Source of the DNA: Shimwellia pseudoproteus
GTDB lineage: Bacteria; Pseudomonadota; Gammaproteobacteria; Enterobacterales; Enterobacteriaceae
Length of the DNA stretch: 64,000 nucleotides
Assembly: GCF_016415625.1 (NCBI RefSeq)
Contig: NZ_WBXP01000008.1
Coordinates: 57,147 to 121,146 of the forward strand
Direction of reading: 5' to 3'
Shown here: piece by piece, positions 30,247 through 40,571 of the stretch
How the letters are laid out: every line of letters starts with the position of its first letter
How positions within the stretch are numbered: the first letter of the stretch is position 1
Program-made: the position numbers and the translations under genes
The notes under the pieces: model-generated
What the model saw: only the letters and a program-made list of their open reading frames with translations
Told to the model about the DNA's origin: nothing
Databases searched by the model: none

Positions 30247-30271
30247 GATATCAGCGCAGCAACTCGCGGGA

Positions 30272-31789
30272 TCACCCCTCGTTATGCATTTCCAGATTTT
30301 CGAGATCGTTCTGGCGCTGGATAGCTTTGCTGTCGTCATTACGCAGGGCATCAAGGTATTCCAGATAGCCCAGGTCAACGTCTTTGGTGACGTATACCCC
30401 GTTAAATACCGAGCACTCGAACTGCTGAATTTCCGGATTTTCCGCCCGTACCGCGGAGATAAGATCATCGAGATCCTGGAAAATCAACGCATCCGCGCCG
30501 ATGATCTGGCGGATCTCGTCCACTTCCCGGCCGTGGGCAATCAGCTCGGTGGCGCTCGGCATATCAATACCGTAGACATTCGGGAAACGGATTTCCGGTG
30601 CCGCAGAGGCGAGATAAACCTTTTTCGCCCCGGCTTCACGGGCCATTTCGATGATCTGTTCTGAGGTGGTCCCGCGCACGATGGAGTCATCCACCAGCAG
30701 CACGTTTTTATCCCGGAACTCCGCACGGTTAGCGTTCAGCTTACGGCGTACTGATTTACGGCGTAACTGCTGGCCGGGCATGATAAACGTACGCCCTACA
30801 TAGCGGTTTTTCACAAACCCCTGGCGGTATGGTTTATCCAGAATGCGGGCTATCTCCAGCGCGATATCGCAGGAGGTCTCCGGGATCGGGATAACCACAT
30901 CAATATCCAGATCGTCCCACTCCCGGGCGATTTTCTCACCCAGCTTTTTCCCCATGCCAACCCGGGCACTGTAGACCGAAATCTTATCAATGAAGGAGTC
31001 AGGACGGGCGAAATAGACAAACTCAAACAGGCAAGGATTGCTGACCGGGTTATCCGCACACTGGCGGGTAAACAGCTGGCCTTTTTCGGTGATGTAGATA
31101 GCTTCACCAGGGGCGATGTCACGCAGGAACTCAAAGCCCAGGGTGTCCAGGGCGACACTCTCGGAGGCAACCATATATTCGGTGCGGCCGTCGCCCACAT
31201 CGCGCTTGCCCAGTACCAGCGGGCGGATACCGTGCGGATCGCGAAACGCGACCATACCGTGGCCGATAATCATCGCCACACAGGCATAGGCACCGCGAAT
31301 CTGACGATTCGTTGCCGCCACAGCAGCAAAGATGTTGTCCGCTTCCAGCGGGTAGTGGCGGAAGTTATCCAGCTCGCTGGCAAAGATATTGAGCAACACT
31401 TCAGAATCTGACGTGGTGTTGATGTGGCGGCGTTTTTCTTCAAACAGCATCCGGCGCAGTTCGTGCGCGTTAGTCAGATTGCCGTTATGTGCCAGGGTGA
31501 TGCCATAGGGGGAGTTAACATAAAACGGCTGCGCTTCCGATGCGCTGGAACTACCGGCAGTAGGATAACGCACGTGGCCAATACCCATATTGCCCTGCAG
31601 ACGCTGCATATGGCGGGCATCGAATACGTCGTTCACCAAACCATTGGCTTTACGTAACCGGAAGCAATTGTTTGCATCGATGGTAATGATGCCAGCGGCA
31701 TCCTGCCCGCGGTGCTGCAGCACCGATAACGCGTCATAGATAGACTGGTTGACCGGCATAACACCGGCGATACCGACAATACCGCACAT
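30272..31789 (-). CDS. purF: Amidophosphoribosyltransferase
   Basis: PurF catalyses the committed step of purine synthesis: PRPP + glutamine to 5-phosphoribosylamine. The N-terminal nucleophile Cys2 (MCGIVGIAG) starts the class II glutaminase domain. The C-terminal phosphoribosyltransferase domain has the PRPP-binding motif [13 protein letters not shown] near residue 364. The protein has 505 residues, as in E. coli. It lies downstream of cvpA in one operon under a PurR box. Confidence 0.98.
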   Translation of the reverse strand: MCGIVGIAGVMPVNQSIYDALSVLQHRGQDAAGIITIDANNCFRLRKANGLVNDVFDARHMQRLQGNMGIGHVRYPTAGSSSASEAQPFYVNSPYGITLAHNGNLTNAHELRRMLFEEKRRHINTTSDSEVLLNIFASELDNFRHYPLEADNIFAAVAATNRQIRGAYACVAMIIGHGMVAFRDPHGIRPLVLGKRDVGDGRTEYMVASESVALDTLGFEFLRDIAPGEAIYITEKGQLFTRQCADNPVSNPCLFEFVYFARPDSFIDKISVYSARVGMGKKLGEKIAREWDDLDIDVVIPIPETSCDIALEIARILDKPYRQGFVKNRYVGRTFIMPGQQLRRKSVRRKLNANRAEFRDKNVLLVDDSIVRGTTSEQIIEMAREAGAKKVYLASAAPEIRFPNVYGIDMPSATELIAHGREVDEIRQIIGADALIFQDLDDLISAVRAENPEIQQFECSVFNGVYVTKDVDLGYLEYLDALRNDDSKAIQRQNDLENLEMHNEG

Positions 31790-31822
31790 CTTGTTTTCCT
31801 CAGTAAGCCACCCCAGGCCACA

Positions 31823-32308
31823 TTACCGGGGTATAAAACTTGACGAGTCTTTCAGATAATCAAAAAACCAGTTGATGATGAAGCTAAAGTTGGGGATCAG
31901 CTGGGAGTTATGCCAGTCCTCACTTTTCGACATGTCGGTGAAGGTATCCAGGAAAAACAGAATAGCAGCGACTATCAGCACACCGCGCAGTGCACCAAAA
32001 CAGATCCCTAATACTCTGTCGGTCCCCGACAGGCCGGTTCTCTCCACCAGCGTACTGATGACAGAATTAACAATAGCACCCACAATCAGCGTGGCAACAA
32101 ACAGCGCCCCGATGGCAATGCCATTGCGAACCAGTTCATCTTGAAAACCCGTAAACCAGACGGCAAGGTATGTGTAGTAATGGCTGGCGACAAAGAAAGC
32201 ACACCCCCATGTAACCAGTGAGAGCGCTTCCCGAACAAACCCGCGGATCAGGCTAACCAGACAGGAAAAACCAATAACCGCAATAATCGCGTAATCAATC
32301 CAGACCAT
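31823..32308 (-). CDS. cvpA: Colicin V production membrane protein CvpA
   Basis: CvpA is a 161-residue inner-membrane protein with four hydrophobic segments (about 5-25, 30-50, 65-85, 102-122). It was first found as a chromosomal gene needed for colicin V production, and later work links it to envelope and bile-salt stress. The first gene after a PurR operator, it precedes purF by 33 bases, so it is purine-regulated with purF. Confidence 0.96.
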   Translation of the reverse strand: MVWIDYAIIAVIGFSCLVSLIRGFVREALSLVTWGCAFFVASHYYTYLAVWFTGFQDELVRNGIAIGALFVATLIVGAIVNSVISTLVERTGLSGTDRVLGICFGALRGVLIVAAILFFLDTFTDMSKSEDWHNSQLIPNFSFIINWFFDYLKDSSSFIPR

Positions 32309-32364
32309 GAACTCATCCTACGAAAAACCGCCCTGACGTCCGGTCGGGCGAATTCTAACAGAAA

Positions 32365-32380
32365 AAGAAAACGTTTGCGT
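32365..32380 (-). promoter_or_regulatory. PurR operator of cvpA-purF
   Basis: On the minus strand it reads ACGCAAACGTTTTCTT, a complete match to the PurR consensus ACGCAAACGTTTTCNT. It is about 60 bases upstream of the cvpA start. Confidence 0.92.
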
Positions 32381-32404
32381 AGGGATTTCCTTCCCATGCT
32401 CAAA

Positions 32405-32438
32405 TAAAAAATGGCGTTGAAAAAGGCTTCAACGCCAT
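32405..32438 (-). terminator. Intrinsic terminator of dedD
   Basis: On the minus strand ATGGCGTTGAA pairs with TTCAACGCCAT and is followed by TTTTTATTTG. It lies about 90 bases after the dedD stop and separates the folC-accD side from the PurR-controlled cvpA-purF operon. Confidence 0.88.
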
Positions 32439-32525
32439 CACTATTTACCGGCAGGCGGGCACAACTGTCGGTAAATCACCGACCTGCTGCACCCGGCCAC
32501 AGGGCTTATTTTTTACCTGTCCGGC

Positions 32526-33299
32526 TTAACGCACGCTGTAGCTCATGACCACACCATTAAGCCCGGACAGCTGCTGAAGCTGCCCCAGGGAACCTTTCAG
32601 CTTGTCTTTGTTTGCCTCAGGCCCCACCAGAATGCGGGTGATTTTACCCTGAACCGGCGTGGAAGGCGATGTATAAGCCTTAAAGCCAGCCCCGCGCAGT
32701 TTGGCAACAATCTCATTCACCTTGTCAGCGTTTTTCAGGGCGCCCAGTTGCACCACGTAGGCTTTCGCCGCCGGGGCGCCACTATCATCCGCCGTCGGCT
32801 GCGGTTTTGGCGCAGGCGGCGGTGCGGATTGCTCACTGGCCATCGCCAGCCGTTCTGCAGCCTGGTCAGTGGTTTTCGCTACTGCCGCTGGCGGCTTCGG
32901 CTGTGGTTTAGGTTGTGGTTTAGGCTGCGGCTGGGTGGACGGCTTCGGTGGTGCCGGCGGCTGTTGCGGCTTCGCCATTTCACGGGCCGCCGGGGACACT
33001 TCATCCAGCCCTGCCCCGCTGTCTACCGGCAGTGACGAGGCATCCAGCGCCGGGTTAGACGCGGTGCTGGCGCGCACTTCTTCAGCGGCCCCTTCCGGCG
33101 GCTGGGCCGGTAATGCCTGGGTCGCCACCGGCAGCATATCCGGTTCATCTTTGTCGCCTGGCTTCGGTACCAGTGGGATGGCAGCAAACTCATCCTGATA
33201 ATGCTTCTTCTGCCCATCCAGCAGCCCGGGCAGAATAATCACCCCCAGCGCCACCAGCACTATCGTACCGACTAAACGGTTTTGAAATTTACTCGCCAC
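32526..33299 (-). CDS. dedD: Cell division SPOR-domain protein DedD
   Basis: DedD is a bitopic inner-membrane protein that goes to the division site by binding denuded septal peptidoglycan. It has a short cytoplasmic N-terminus, one membrane helix (about 10-25, VGTIVLVALGVIILPGLL), a long Pro/Lys/Gln-rich periplasmic linker and a C-terminal SPOR domain from about residue 180 (AYVVQLGALKNADKVNEIV). The protein has 257 residues against 220 in E. coli; the extra length is in the linker, including a 12-bp DNA repeat coding PKPQ units. The start is GTG. It follows folC after one base. Confidence 0.95.
   Translation of the reverse strand: MASKFQNRLVGTIVLVALGVIILPGLLDGQKKHYQDEFAAIPLVPKPGDKDEPDMLPVATQALPAQPPEGAAEEVRASTASNPALDASSLPVDSGAGLDEVSPAAREMAKPQQPPAPPKPSTQPQPKPQPKPQPKPPAAVAKTTDQAAERLAMASEQSAPPPAPKPQPTADDSGAPAAKAYVVQLGALKNADKVNEIVAKLRGAGFKAYTSPSTPVQGKITRILVGPEANKDKLKGSLGQLQQLSGLNGVVMSYSVR
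32899..32934. repeat. Tandem 12-bp repeat in the dedD linker
   Basis: Three units related to GGTTGTGGTTTA (plus strand) encode successive Pro-Lys-Pro-Gln units on the minus strand. The repeat is in frame, so gain or loss of units would change only linker length. Confidence 0.85.
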
Positions 33300-33300
33300 C

Positions 33301-34557
33301 TTATCTCCCCGACTCCATTACTTCCATTACATGTGCCACCGTGTGAAATGAGCCACAAACTAACAGCGTATCCTGTGGTTGGGCATCTGCCAGCGCCGCA
33401 TGCCAGGCATCCGCAACGCTGGTATAGACCGTCCCCCCGCCGAGATGTTCCGTAAGCTGCTCTGCGCTGGCGCCACGGGGCCCTTCAAGGGGAGCACAAT
33501 ACCAAATATCCACCAAATCAGACAGCTGTGCCAGGGTCCCGGCGATATCTTTGTCGTGCAGCATGCCGATCACCGCCAGTAAACGGCCTGCGGACGGCTG
33601 TGAACGAAGGCGCCCGGCCAGATACTGTGCCGCATGGGGGTTGTGGGCCACATCGAGGATCACCCGCGGATGGGCAGAAACTATCTGAAAACGTCCCGGC
33701 AGCGTGGCGTTAAGGATACCCTGGTGGATATGCTGCTCCGTCACCGGCAGGCCACTGGCGCGCAGGGCCGCCAGCGCCGTGGCGGCATTGGGTTGAGGCA
33801 CCAGCGGTAACGGCAGGTTGGTTAATTGCCCTGCGCCATCCTGGAATGACCAGCTGTCATCTTCAACGCGATAATCCCAGTCCACGCCCCGGCGCAGCAG
33901 GTATGCGCCTTTCTGATGGGCAACCTCTGCAATGGTGCCGGGCATCTCTGGCTCCCCAACCACCGCCGGTTTCCCGGGGCGGAAGATCCCGGCCTTCTCG
34001 CGGCCGATGCTTTCCCGGTCCGGCCCCAGCCAGTCGGTATGATCAAGGGCAATACTGGTAACCACCGCCACATCGCTGTCAACGATATTGGTGGCATCCA
34101 GGCGGCCCCCGAGGCCCACCTCGAGGATAACCACATCCAGTTGTGCTTGCTTAAACAGCCACAGTGCCGAGAGCGTACCGTATTCAAAATAGCTCAGGGA
34201 GGTTTCCCCACGCTGGCTCTCGATAGCCGCAAATGACGCGGTATGAGCAGACTCCGGTAACTCCTGGCCCGCAATGCGCACCCGCTCGGTATAGCGAATC
34301 AGATGCGGGGAGCTGTAAACGCCGACCCGCATCCCCGCCGCGGTGAGGGCAGTTTCCAGGGTCCGGCAGGTGGTGCCCTTGCCGTTGGTGCCCGCCACCG
34401 TAAAAACAAACGGCGCCGGTTTGAGGATTGCCATGGTCTGGGCCACTTTGCGTACCCGCTCCAGACCAAGGTCAATGGTTTTACTGTGTAAATGTTCCAG
34501 ATAAGAAAGCCACGTTGCCAGCGGCGACGTGGCCTGAGGAGGAGTTAATTTATCCAT
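33301..34557 (-). CDS. folC: Bifunctional folylpolyglutamate/dihydrofolate synthase
   Basis: FolC adds glutamate to dihydropteroate and extends folate polyglutamate tails. It is a Mur-ligase-like enzyme of 418 residues. The P-loop VAGTNGKGTTCRTLE lies near residue 54, followed by the omega loop region SSPHLIRYTERVRI. The C-terminal domain contains ILDVAHNPHAA near 298. It sits between accD and dedD on the same strand, as in E. coli. Confidence 0.97.
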   Translation of the reverse strand: MDKLTPPQATSPLATWLSYLEHLHSKTIDLGLERVRKVAQTMAILKPAPFVFTVAGTNGKGTTCRTLETALTAAGMRVGVYSSPHLIRYTERVRIAGQELPESAHTASFAAIESQRGETSLSYFEYGTLSALWLFKQAQLDVVILEVGLGGRLDATNIVDSDVAVVTSIALDHTDWLGPDRESIGREKAGIFRPGKPAVVGEPEMPGTIAEVAHQKGAYLLRRGVDWDYRVEDDSWSFQDGAGQLTNLPLPLVPQPNAATALAALRASGLPVTEQHIHQGILNATLPGRFQIVSAHPRVILDVAHNPHAAQYLAGRLRSQPSAGRLLAVIGMLHDKDIAGTLAQLSDLVDIWYCAPLEGPRGASAEQLTEHLGGGTVYTSVADAWHAALADAQPQDTLLVCGSFHTVAHVMEVMESGR

Positions 34558-34626
34558 GATGGCCGTTCACACTACATTTGAGATTAGAGCCCGAAGCCTG
34601 GAACCAGGCCTCTGTGGTTCAGAGAT

Positions 34627-34653
34627 AAAAAAGGGCAGGTCCGTGACCTGCCC
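34627..34653 (-). terminator. Intrinsic terminator of accD
   Basis: On the minus strand GGGCAGGT / ACCTGCCC with a short loop is followed by TTTTTT. It lies 12 bases after the accD stop, so folC depends on readthrough or its own promoter. Confidence 0.92.
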
Positions 34654-34664
34654 TGCTCTTACTG

Positions 34665-35585
34665 TCAGGCGTCGTTACCTTGTTCCGGTTCAGCGGATTC
34701 AACCGGTACACGGTGCGTGTCGTCGGGGTCCGGTGCCGGCAGGTTCATCAGCCGCGCCAGGATACTGGCCAGCTTGAAACGCATTTCCGGACGGCGCACT
34801 ATCATATCAATCGCGCCTTTTTCGATCAGAAACTCACTGCGCTGGAATCCCGGCGGCAGTTTCTCACGCACAGTCTGTTCAATAACCCGCGGCCCCGCAA
34901 AGCCTATCAGGGCTTTGGGCTCCGCAATATTCAGATCACCCAGCATAGCAAAGCTGGCAGACACCCCGCCCATGGTCGGGTCAGTCAGTACCGAAATATA
35001 CGGCAGACCGCGTTCCTGCATTTTTGCCAGCGCGGCGCTGGTTTTTGCCATCTGCATCAGCGACATCAGTGCTTCCTGCATACGGGCACCGCCGGAGGCG
35101 GAGAAACAGATCAGCGGGCAATTGGCTTCCAGTGCCTGTTCCACAGCGCGGACAAAACGCGCGCCGACAACCGAGCCCATGGAACCGCCCATAAACGCAA
35201 ACTCAAAGGCCGCCGCAACCACCGGCATGCCATATAATGTGCCTTTCATTACCACCAGCGCGTCTTTTTCGCCGGTTTCTTTCTGTGCTGTTGCCAGACG
35301 ATCTTTGTATTTCTTCGAGTCTTTAAACTTCAGCACATCTTTCGGCTCAAGCTCGCTACCCAGTTCCACCATGGATCCTTCATCCAGCAGCGTATTCAGA
35401 CGCTCTCTGGCAGCCATACGCATATGGTGATCACACTTGGGGCAGACCTCGAGGTTGCGTTCCAGCTCCGCGCGGTACAGAACCTGACCACAGCTATCGC
35501 ACTTAGTCCACACACCTTCCGGGATATTCGCCCGACGGGTGGGGGTTACATTGCTTTTGTTGAGAATTCGTTCAATCCAGCTCAT
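34665..35585 (-). CDS. accD: Acetyl-CoA carboxylase carboxyltransferase subunit beta
   Basis: AccD with AccA forms the carboxyltransferase of acetyl-CoA carboxylase, which makes malonyl-CoA for fatty acid synthesis. The N-terminal zinc ribbon (CDSCG and CPKCDHH, residues about 27-49) binds nucleic acid and zinc. The crotonase-like carboxyltransferase core follows ([15 protein letters not shown], then [11 protein letters not shown]). The start is ATG 35585 ([11 protein letters not shown]), which gives 306 residues against 304 in E. coli; upstream in-frame ATGs are not conserved. Confidence 0.98.
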   Translation of the reverse strand: MSWIERILNKSNVTPTRRANIPEGVWTKCDSCGQVLYRAELERNLEVCPKCDHHMRMAARERLNTLLDEGSMVELGSELEPKDVLKFKDSKKYKDRLATAQKETGEKDALVVMKGTLYGMPVVAAAFEFAFMGGSMGSVVGARFVRAVEQALEANCPLICFSASGGARMQEALMSLMQMAKTSAALAKMQERGLPYISVLTDPTMGGVSASFAMLGDLNIAEPKALIGFAGPRVIEQTVREKLPPGFQRSEFLIEKGAIDMIVRRPEMRFKLASILARLMNLPAPDPDDTHRVPVESAEPEQGNDA

Positions 35586-35736
35586 TGATAACCTTTCTGC
35601 CTGAACCTGGTCAATGCCAGTTTTTCTGTGGGGGCGCATGATGCCATTTTTGCCCCTCACAGACCACAAATGCTGTTCATTAAAACATAATGGCGCACCA
35701 CTTTGGATAAAAAAGTGGTCAAAGCGCCGAATTGTT

Positions 35737-36396
35737 TTATTTTATCTGGCGAGCAGCCCTACGTTTATGGCGGATAATTTCCACGACCCCGGGAAGGACA
35801 GACACCACAATAATTGCCACGATCAACAATTTAAGGTTTTCCTGCACCATCGGGAAGTTACCGAAGAAATAGCCAGCATAGGTGAACAGTAACACCCACA
35901 GCACGGCGCCAACAATGTTATACGCCGCAAAGTGGCGATATGACATATGGCCCATACCCGCAACAAACGGTGCGAACGTCCGCACAATCGGAACGAATCG
36001 TGCCAGAATAATTGTTTTTCCGCCATGCTTTGCATAAAACTCGTGAGTCTTATCAAGATAACTCTGGCGAAAGATCTTAGAATTCGGGTTACTGAACAAC
36101 TTCTGACCAAATAACCGGCCAATGGTGTAGTTCACCGCATCCCCCAGTACCGCGGCAATCACCATCATGGTCACCATGGTGTGGACATGCAGATCGTTCG
36201 ACGGTAACGCCGAGAGCGCCCCGGCAACGAACAGCAGCGAATCCCCCGGTAAGAATGGCGTCACCACCAGGCCGGTTTCACAGAACAGGATAAGAAACAG
36301 GATCCCGTAGACCCATACCCCATACTGCGCCACCAGCTCCGCCAGATGCACATCAATATGCAGAACGAAATCAATAATAAAATGAATAAAATCCAT
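35737..36396 (-). CDS. dedA: DedA-family inner membrane protein
   Basis: DedA is a 219-residue inner-membrane protein of the DedA/Tvp38 family. These are implicated in lipid-carrier (undecaprenyl phosphate) flipping, membrane potential and envelope homeostasis. The family signatures are present: [19 protein letters not shown] near residue 39, and the GG/FxRFxPxxR-like block [19 protein letters not shown] near 131. Hydrophobic stretches suit the family topology of re-entrant loops plus helices. It lies between truA and accD. Confidence 0.96.
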   Translation of the reverse strand: MDFIHFIIDFVLHIDVHLAELVAQYGVWVYGILFLILFCETGLVVTPFLPGDSLLFVAGALSALPSNDLHVHTMVTMMVIAAVLGDAVNYTIGRLFGQKLFSNPNSKIFRQSYLDKTHEFYAKHGGKTIILARFVPIVRTFAPFVAGMGHMSYRHFAAYNIVGAVLWVLLFTYAGYFFGNFPMVQENLKLLIVAIIVVSVLPGVVEIIRHKRRAARQIK

Positions 36397-36413
36397 TAGC
36401 GTGCCTGTCTCGA

Positions 36414-37226
36414 TTAGTCGGCTAAAAACAACGGCCCCATTGGCAGTTGCGGTAAACCAAAACGTTCAGGATAGTCCACCGCCACCAGGTACAACCCCTC
36501 GGCCCGCGCCGTGGCCGCCGCCAGGGTACGATCTTTAAGCGCCAGCAACTCTGCCATCCAGCCTTCCGGCTGATTCCCGCAGCCCACTTCCAGCAGGCTG
36601 CCGACAATATTGCGCACCATGTGGTGTACAAAGGCATTGGCTTTAATATCCACCACAAGATAAGACCCGTAACGGGTGACATGAATATGGTGCACATTGC
36701 GCCAGGGTGTACGCGACTGGCACTGCACTGCCCGAAATGAGGTGAAGTCATTTTCACCCAGCAGGCACTGGGCCGCGCGCTGCATCCGATCGGCGTCCAG
36801 CGGCAGGTGGAAATGGGTCACCCCCTGCTGTAACACCGCCGGACGCAACCGGTGGTTATAGATAATGTAGCGGTAGCGGCGGGCCGTGGCGCTAAAGCGG
36901 GCATGGAAATCCTCCGCCACGCCGGTAACCCAGCGCACGGCCACATCCCCTGGCAGGTTAGCATTCACCCCCATGGTCCACGCGGCATCTTTACGCAGCG
37001 CCTGGGTTTCAAAATGCACCACCTGCCCGGTGGCGTGCACCCCCGCATCCGTGCGCCCGGCACAAAATACGGTGATCGGCTCATTCGCAACCTGGCTGAG
37101 GGCTTTCTCCAGCTTCTCCTGGACGCTGGGGACTTCCTGCTGGCGCTGCCAGCCATAGTATTTACTGCCATCATACTCGATGCCGAGGGCTATCTTGTAA
37201 CGTGGCGCTACTGGCTGGTCAGACAT
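36414..37226 (-). CDS. truA: tRNA pseudouridine(38-40) synthase TruA
   Basis: TruA converts uridines 38-40 of the tRNA anticodon arm to pseudouridine. The catalytic Asp is in [15 protein letters not shown] near residue 60. The 270-residue length and the motif [12 protein letters not shown] at the N-terminus fit the family. The start codon overlaps the usg stop (TGATG), so translation is coupled to usg as in E. coli. Confidence 0.97.
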   Translation of the reverse strand: MSDQPVAPRYKIALGIEYDGSKYYGWQRQQEVPSVQEKLEKALSQVANEPITVFCAGRTDAGVHATGQVVHFETQALRKDAAWTMGVNANLPGDVAVRWVTGVAEDFHARFSATARRYRYIIYNHRLRPAVLQQGVTHFHLPLDADRMQRAAQCLLGENDFTSFRAVQCQSRTPWRNVHHIHVTRYGSYLVVDIKANAFVHHMVRNIVGSLLEVGCGNQPEGWMAELLALKDRTLAAATARAEGLYLVAVDYPERFGLPQLPMGPLFLAD

Positions 37227-38239
37227 CAGTACAGATACTCCTGCAGGAGTTTTTCCGCGGTTTTAATCGCCATCAGCGCGCCGCCAAAGCGGACGTTATC
37301 CGCCACCGACCAGAACTGCAGCTGTTCCGGAATGCCATAATCGTTATGAATACAGCCCACAGACAGCAGTGCGTTGCCGGAAGCATCCCCCACCTGGGTC
37401 GGGTAGGTGGAGTCATCAGACACGCTGATATCTTCGCTGAGGGTTAATGCATCCCGGGCTTCCTGGGCAGAGAGCGGGCGCATCGCCTCAAAACTGACCA
37501 TCTGGGCGTGGCCGTAAAACACCGGGGACTGGACACAACTGGCGGAAATCAGCAGGCCGTCGTCCTGCAACACTTTGCGTACCTGGTCAACCACGCTGCG
37601 CTCTTCGCGCACGCTGCCTTCGCTATCCGGCAGCAGCGGCAACATGTTAAACGCCAGTTGGCGGCCAAAATGGTCGTCTTCATCGATGGGCATCCCGTTC
37701 AGCAGGCGCGCACTTTGGCCCGCCAGGGCATCCACCGCCGCTTTACCGTGGGCAGACGCAGACAGCAGGCTGGTGACCTGGATACGGGACAGACCGCCTT
37801 GCTCAATCAGCGGTTTCAGCGCCGACAGCAGCTGGCAGGTCAAGCTATCCGCCACTGCCACCAGATTACGGTTACGGTAGTCCGCCAGCACATGCGGGTT
37901 AACGTCCGGCACCACCAGAGGAACATCCGGTTCGAGGGCAAACACGCCGCTGGTGTCGATAACCAGGCACCCGGCATTGGTGGCCTCTTCGGCATAGCTG
38001 GCGCTGGCCTGGGGCCCGGCGACAAAGAACGCCAGTTGGGCCTGGGACCATTCGAACGCCGCAGCATCTTCTACGCGCAGCGTTTTACCGGCGAAACGCA
38101 CCGTTTCCCCGGCGCTGTCCGCACTGGCCAGCACATATAATTCACCCACCGGGAATTGACGCTCAGCCAGCAGTTCAATTAAGGCTTCACCTACAGCGCC
38201 AGTGGCGCCCAGTACGGCAATATTCCAGCCTTCAGACAT
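37226..38239 (-). CDS. usg: Aspartate-semialdehyde dehydrogenase-like protein Usg
   Basis: Usg is a paralogue of aspartate-semialdehyde dehydrogenase (337 residues) with an intact N-terminal NAD(P) motif, [11 protein letters not shown]. At the place where the dehydrogenase has its catalytic cysteine (NCSTIQ in true enzymes), this protein has DSLTCQ, so the catalytic position is Ser132. This matches E. coli Usg, which also appears to lack the catalytic Cys, and suggests that it is not an active dehydrogenase. The function is unknown. It lies between pdxB and truA in a conserved gene group. Confidence 0.93.
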   Translation of the reverse strand: MSEGWNIAVLGATGAVGEALIELLAERQFPVGELYVLASADSAGETVRFAGKTLRVEDAAAFEWSQAQLAFFVAGPQASASYAEEATNAGCLVIDTSGVFALEPDVPLVVPDVNPHVLADYRNRNLVAVADSLTCQLLSALKPLIEQGGLSRIQVTSLLSASAHGKAAVDALAGQSARLLNGMPIDEDDHFGRQLAFNMLPLLPDSEGSVREERSVVDQVRKVLQDDGLLISASCVQSPVFYGHAQMVSFEAMRPLSAQEARDALTLSEDISVSDDSTYPTQVGDASGNALLSVGCIHNDYGIPEQLQFWSVADNVRFGGALMAIKTAEKLLQEYLY

Positions 38240-38265
38240 GGTGGTTTACTCCAGAATAGAAATGG

Positions 38266-38306
38266 AAAAACATCCCGCGCGGTGATACCACGCAGGATGC
38301 GGGATG
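38266..38306 (-). terminator. Hairpin with T-run between pdxB and usg
   Basis: On the minus strand CATCCCGC pairs with GCGGGATG around a 20-base loop that can form its own small stem, followed by TTTTTCC. It is likely a partial terminator after pdxB. Confidence 0.6.
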
Positions 38307-38316
38307 ATAGCAAAGG

Positions 38317-39453
38317 TTACTGTGCTGCCAGATAAACGGCGGTAAAACCCAGTTTGTTTAGCAGCGCGGCGCTGGTGGCATCATCACATTCGACGCGTAA
38401 CGAGGACCATTCCCGGCGCTCAACATAATTCTTACGCAATTTGTCGAACTCGCCCGCCATAGCCGCAACCCGCCGCAGCGGCGCATCGTCGCGGCGCACA
38501 TCATACACCAGATGCGCCAGACGTTTTAGCACTGGCTGGGTTATCGGCCCGTGCACCTGCACCGACACAACATCCGGGATGGGCAACAGGCTGTTCAGTT
38601 CAATCTGTTGCGGCTGGCCAATAAACTGGCTGAATGCCTCAAACACCTGGGTGGTGCCCCGGGCCTTACCTTCCAGGGTATAACCGGCGATATGCGGCGT
38701 GCCAATCTCAACTTTCGCCAGCAGGTCGGTATTCAGGGCGGGTTCAGGCTCCCAGACATCGAGGATCGCGTGCAGATCCTGGCCATCGTTAAGGCAGTTC
38801 AGCAGCGCGGCATTATCCACCACCGGGCCACGGCAGGCGTTAATCAGGATAGTGCCCGGTTTTAACTGGCGCAGCAGCGCGTCGTCCGCCAGGTGCAGTG
38901 ACTTGTATGGGCCGTCTTTAAACAGCGGGGTGTGGAAGGTCAGAATATCCGCCTGCTCAACCAGAGTTTGCAGCGGCAGAAATTCACCGGCGTCGCCGTT
39001 GTCCGCCCGGGGCGGATCGCATAACAGCGTGCGAATGCCGAGGGCTTCAAGGCGTGCCTGTAAGCGGCCCCCGACATTGCCAACCCCGACAATGCCCACG
39101 GTGCGATCCTGCAACGCAAAACCGTCACGCTCCGCCAGCATCAGCAGGGCGGAAAACACATACTCCACCACCGCAATGGCATTGCAGCCCGGTGCGGCGG
39201 AAAAGCCCAGCCCGGCCTGGCGCAGCCAGTGCTGATCAACATGATCGGTCCCGGCAGTCGCGGTGCCGATAAATTTGACCGGTTTACCGGCCAGCAAATC
39301 GGCATTCACCCGGGTGACCGAGCGCACCATCAGCGCATCAGCATCGTCCAGGACCCCTTCCGGCAGCGGGCGGCCGGGTACCGCATGTACTTCCCCTAAC
39401 CGGCTAAAAAGCGCGCGGGCATAGGGCATATTTTCGTCAACAATAATTTTCAC
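38317..39453 (-). CDS. pdxB: Erythronate-4-phosphate dehydrogenase
   Basis: PdxB oxidises 4-phospho-D-erythronate in the DXP-dependent pathway to pyridoxal phosphate. It is a D-isomer 2-hydroxyacid dehydrogenase of 378 residues. The NAD motif [12 protein letters not shown] lies near residue 120, and the catalytic Arg ([11 protein letters not shown]), Glu (DVWEPEP) and His ([12 protein letters not shown]) follow. The last 90 residues are the PdxB dimerisation domain. It is divergent from flk. Confidence 0.97.
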   Translation of the reverse strand: MKIIVDENMPYARALFSRLGEVHAVPGRPLPEGVLDDADALMVRSVTRVNADLLAGKPVKFIGTATAGTDHVDQHWLRQAGLGFSAAPGCNAIAVVEYVFSALLMLAERDGFALQDRTVGIVGVGNVGGRLQARLEALGIRTLLCDPPRADNGDAGEFLPLQTLVEQADILTFHTPLFKDGPYKSLHLADDALLRQLKPGTILINACRGPVVDNAALLNCLNDGQDLHAILDVWEPEPALNTDLLAKVEIGTPHIAGYTLEGKARGTTQVFEAFSQFIGQPQQIELNSLLPIPDVVSVQVHGPITQPVLKRLAHLVYDVRRDDAPLRRVAAMAGEFDKLRKNYVERREWSSLRVECDDATSAALLNKLGFTAVYLAAQ

Positions 39454-39571
39454 GTCACAATACCTGTGTGTACGGGAGGATTATGCATAAGTGTGCCATA
39501 ATCTCGCCGCCAGGCATACCAACGCCCCAGGCGAATGTTTATTGTTATCGCGAGTGAAGGATTATCATATT

Positions 39572-40561
39572 ATGCACCCCATCCCGGGCTCACCTGCCCA
39601 GCCTCCTGGTGATGGCTCCGCATCACTTACCTCTGGAAAAGACACCGGGCCGTTAACCGGGCAGCAACGTACTGTCCTGGAAAGCCTGATTACCAGAATC
39701 ATGGCCCTCACCCACCAGCAGGCGCCGGAGGTGTGGGCTGGTGTAAAACATGATATGCGCTTAGCGGTTAACACACCGCTGATGTCAGTGCATTTTACTG
39801 CCGCAGAGCAGTGCCTGAGCCAACGCTTACGCCAGGCAAAAGAGACCGTCGGTGATCGCCACCAGATGGTGCAGCTGACACAGCTGTTGCAACAGGGAAA
39901 CAACCGACGGGCTGTCAGCCTGTATATCCGGGAGCATTTCGGGCAATCGGTACTGAGCCAGCTAACCGCCGGACAGATCCAGCAAATCCTGACACTGCTC
40001 CAGAACGGCGAGCTGTCCATCCCCGAGCTGCAGGTCCGCCAGGCTTCCGGGCGGCCGCTGCTGCCCGCCGAACACTGCGCCCTGAGCCAGTCGGTCAGCA
40101 AGCTGGCGGCGACGACCGGCGAGTCATCCCGGGCTATCTGGCAGACGATGCTGCATATGGCCAGCCGCCGTATCGGCGAGCCGATCCCGGTACGTTACTA
40201 CCCGCTGTTTACTAACTGGTTACAGGCACGCCAGTCGCTGACCGAGATAACCGCCCCCACCCTGCACAATGTGCAGGGGGTGCTGAAAAAGCCGATGGAT
40301 GAAGCGGAATGGCAGACCATTAGCCACTATGTCAGCAACCATTTTAAAAAAGACGATCAGGCGGCGCTGACCCAGGCCCAGGCGCTGGTTGCCCTGAATA
40401 TGCTCTACAAGAAACGCATGGGGCCCGCCCACCTACCGGACGATAACGCCTGGAGCGAGACACCGGAGCCGCCCGGTGCCCTGACCAGGATATTCAGCAG
40501 GCCCGCCGTCGGGTTGATCCTGCTGATAATGCTGTGTTTTGTGATGTGGTATTTATGGTAG
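39572..40561 (+). CDS. flk: Flagella biosynthesis regulator Flk
   Basis: Flk is an inner-membrane-anchored protein that in Salmonella prevents premature secretion of late flagellar substrates. It has 329 residues with one C-terminal membrane helix (about 311-328) and a large cytoplasmic part. The N-terminus is Pro/Gly/Ser-rich. Similarity to E. coli Flk is moderate, with conserved blocks GNNRRAVSLYIREHFGQ and RPLLPAEHCALSQSV. The start is ATG 39572 with AAGGA upstream; a longer frame from 39491 is not conserved. Confidence 0.9.
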   Translation: MHPIPGSPAQPPGDGSASLTSGKDTGPLTGQQRTVLESLITRIMALTHQQAPEVWAGVKHDMRLAVNTPLMSVHFTAAEQCLSQRLRQAKETVGDRHQMVQLTQLLQQGNNRRAVSLYIREHFGQSVLSQLTAGQIQQILTLLQNGELSIPELQVRQASGRPLLPAEHCALSQSVSKLAATTGESSRAIWQTMLHMASRRIGEPIPVRYYPLFTNWLQARQSLTEITAPTLHNVQGVLKKPMDEAEWQTISHYVSNHFKKDDQAALTQAQALVALNMLYKKRMGPAHLPDDNAWSETPEPPGALTRIFSRPAVGLILLIMLCFVMWYLW

Positions 40562-40571
40562 CCCCCCGGGA

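Noticed and set aside
37835..37837. Cys135 of Usg as a possible restored catalytic cysteine of aspartate-semialdehyde dehydrogenase
   Set aside because: Aligning by the following QLLSALKPL block places the catalytic position three residues earlier, at Ser132, so Cys135 is not the nucleophile.
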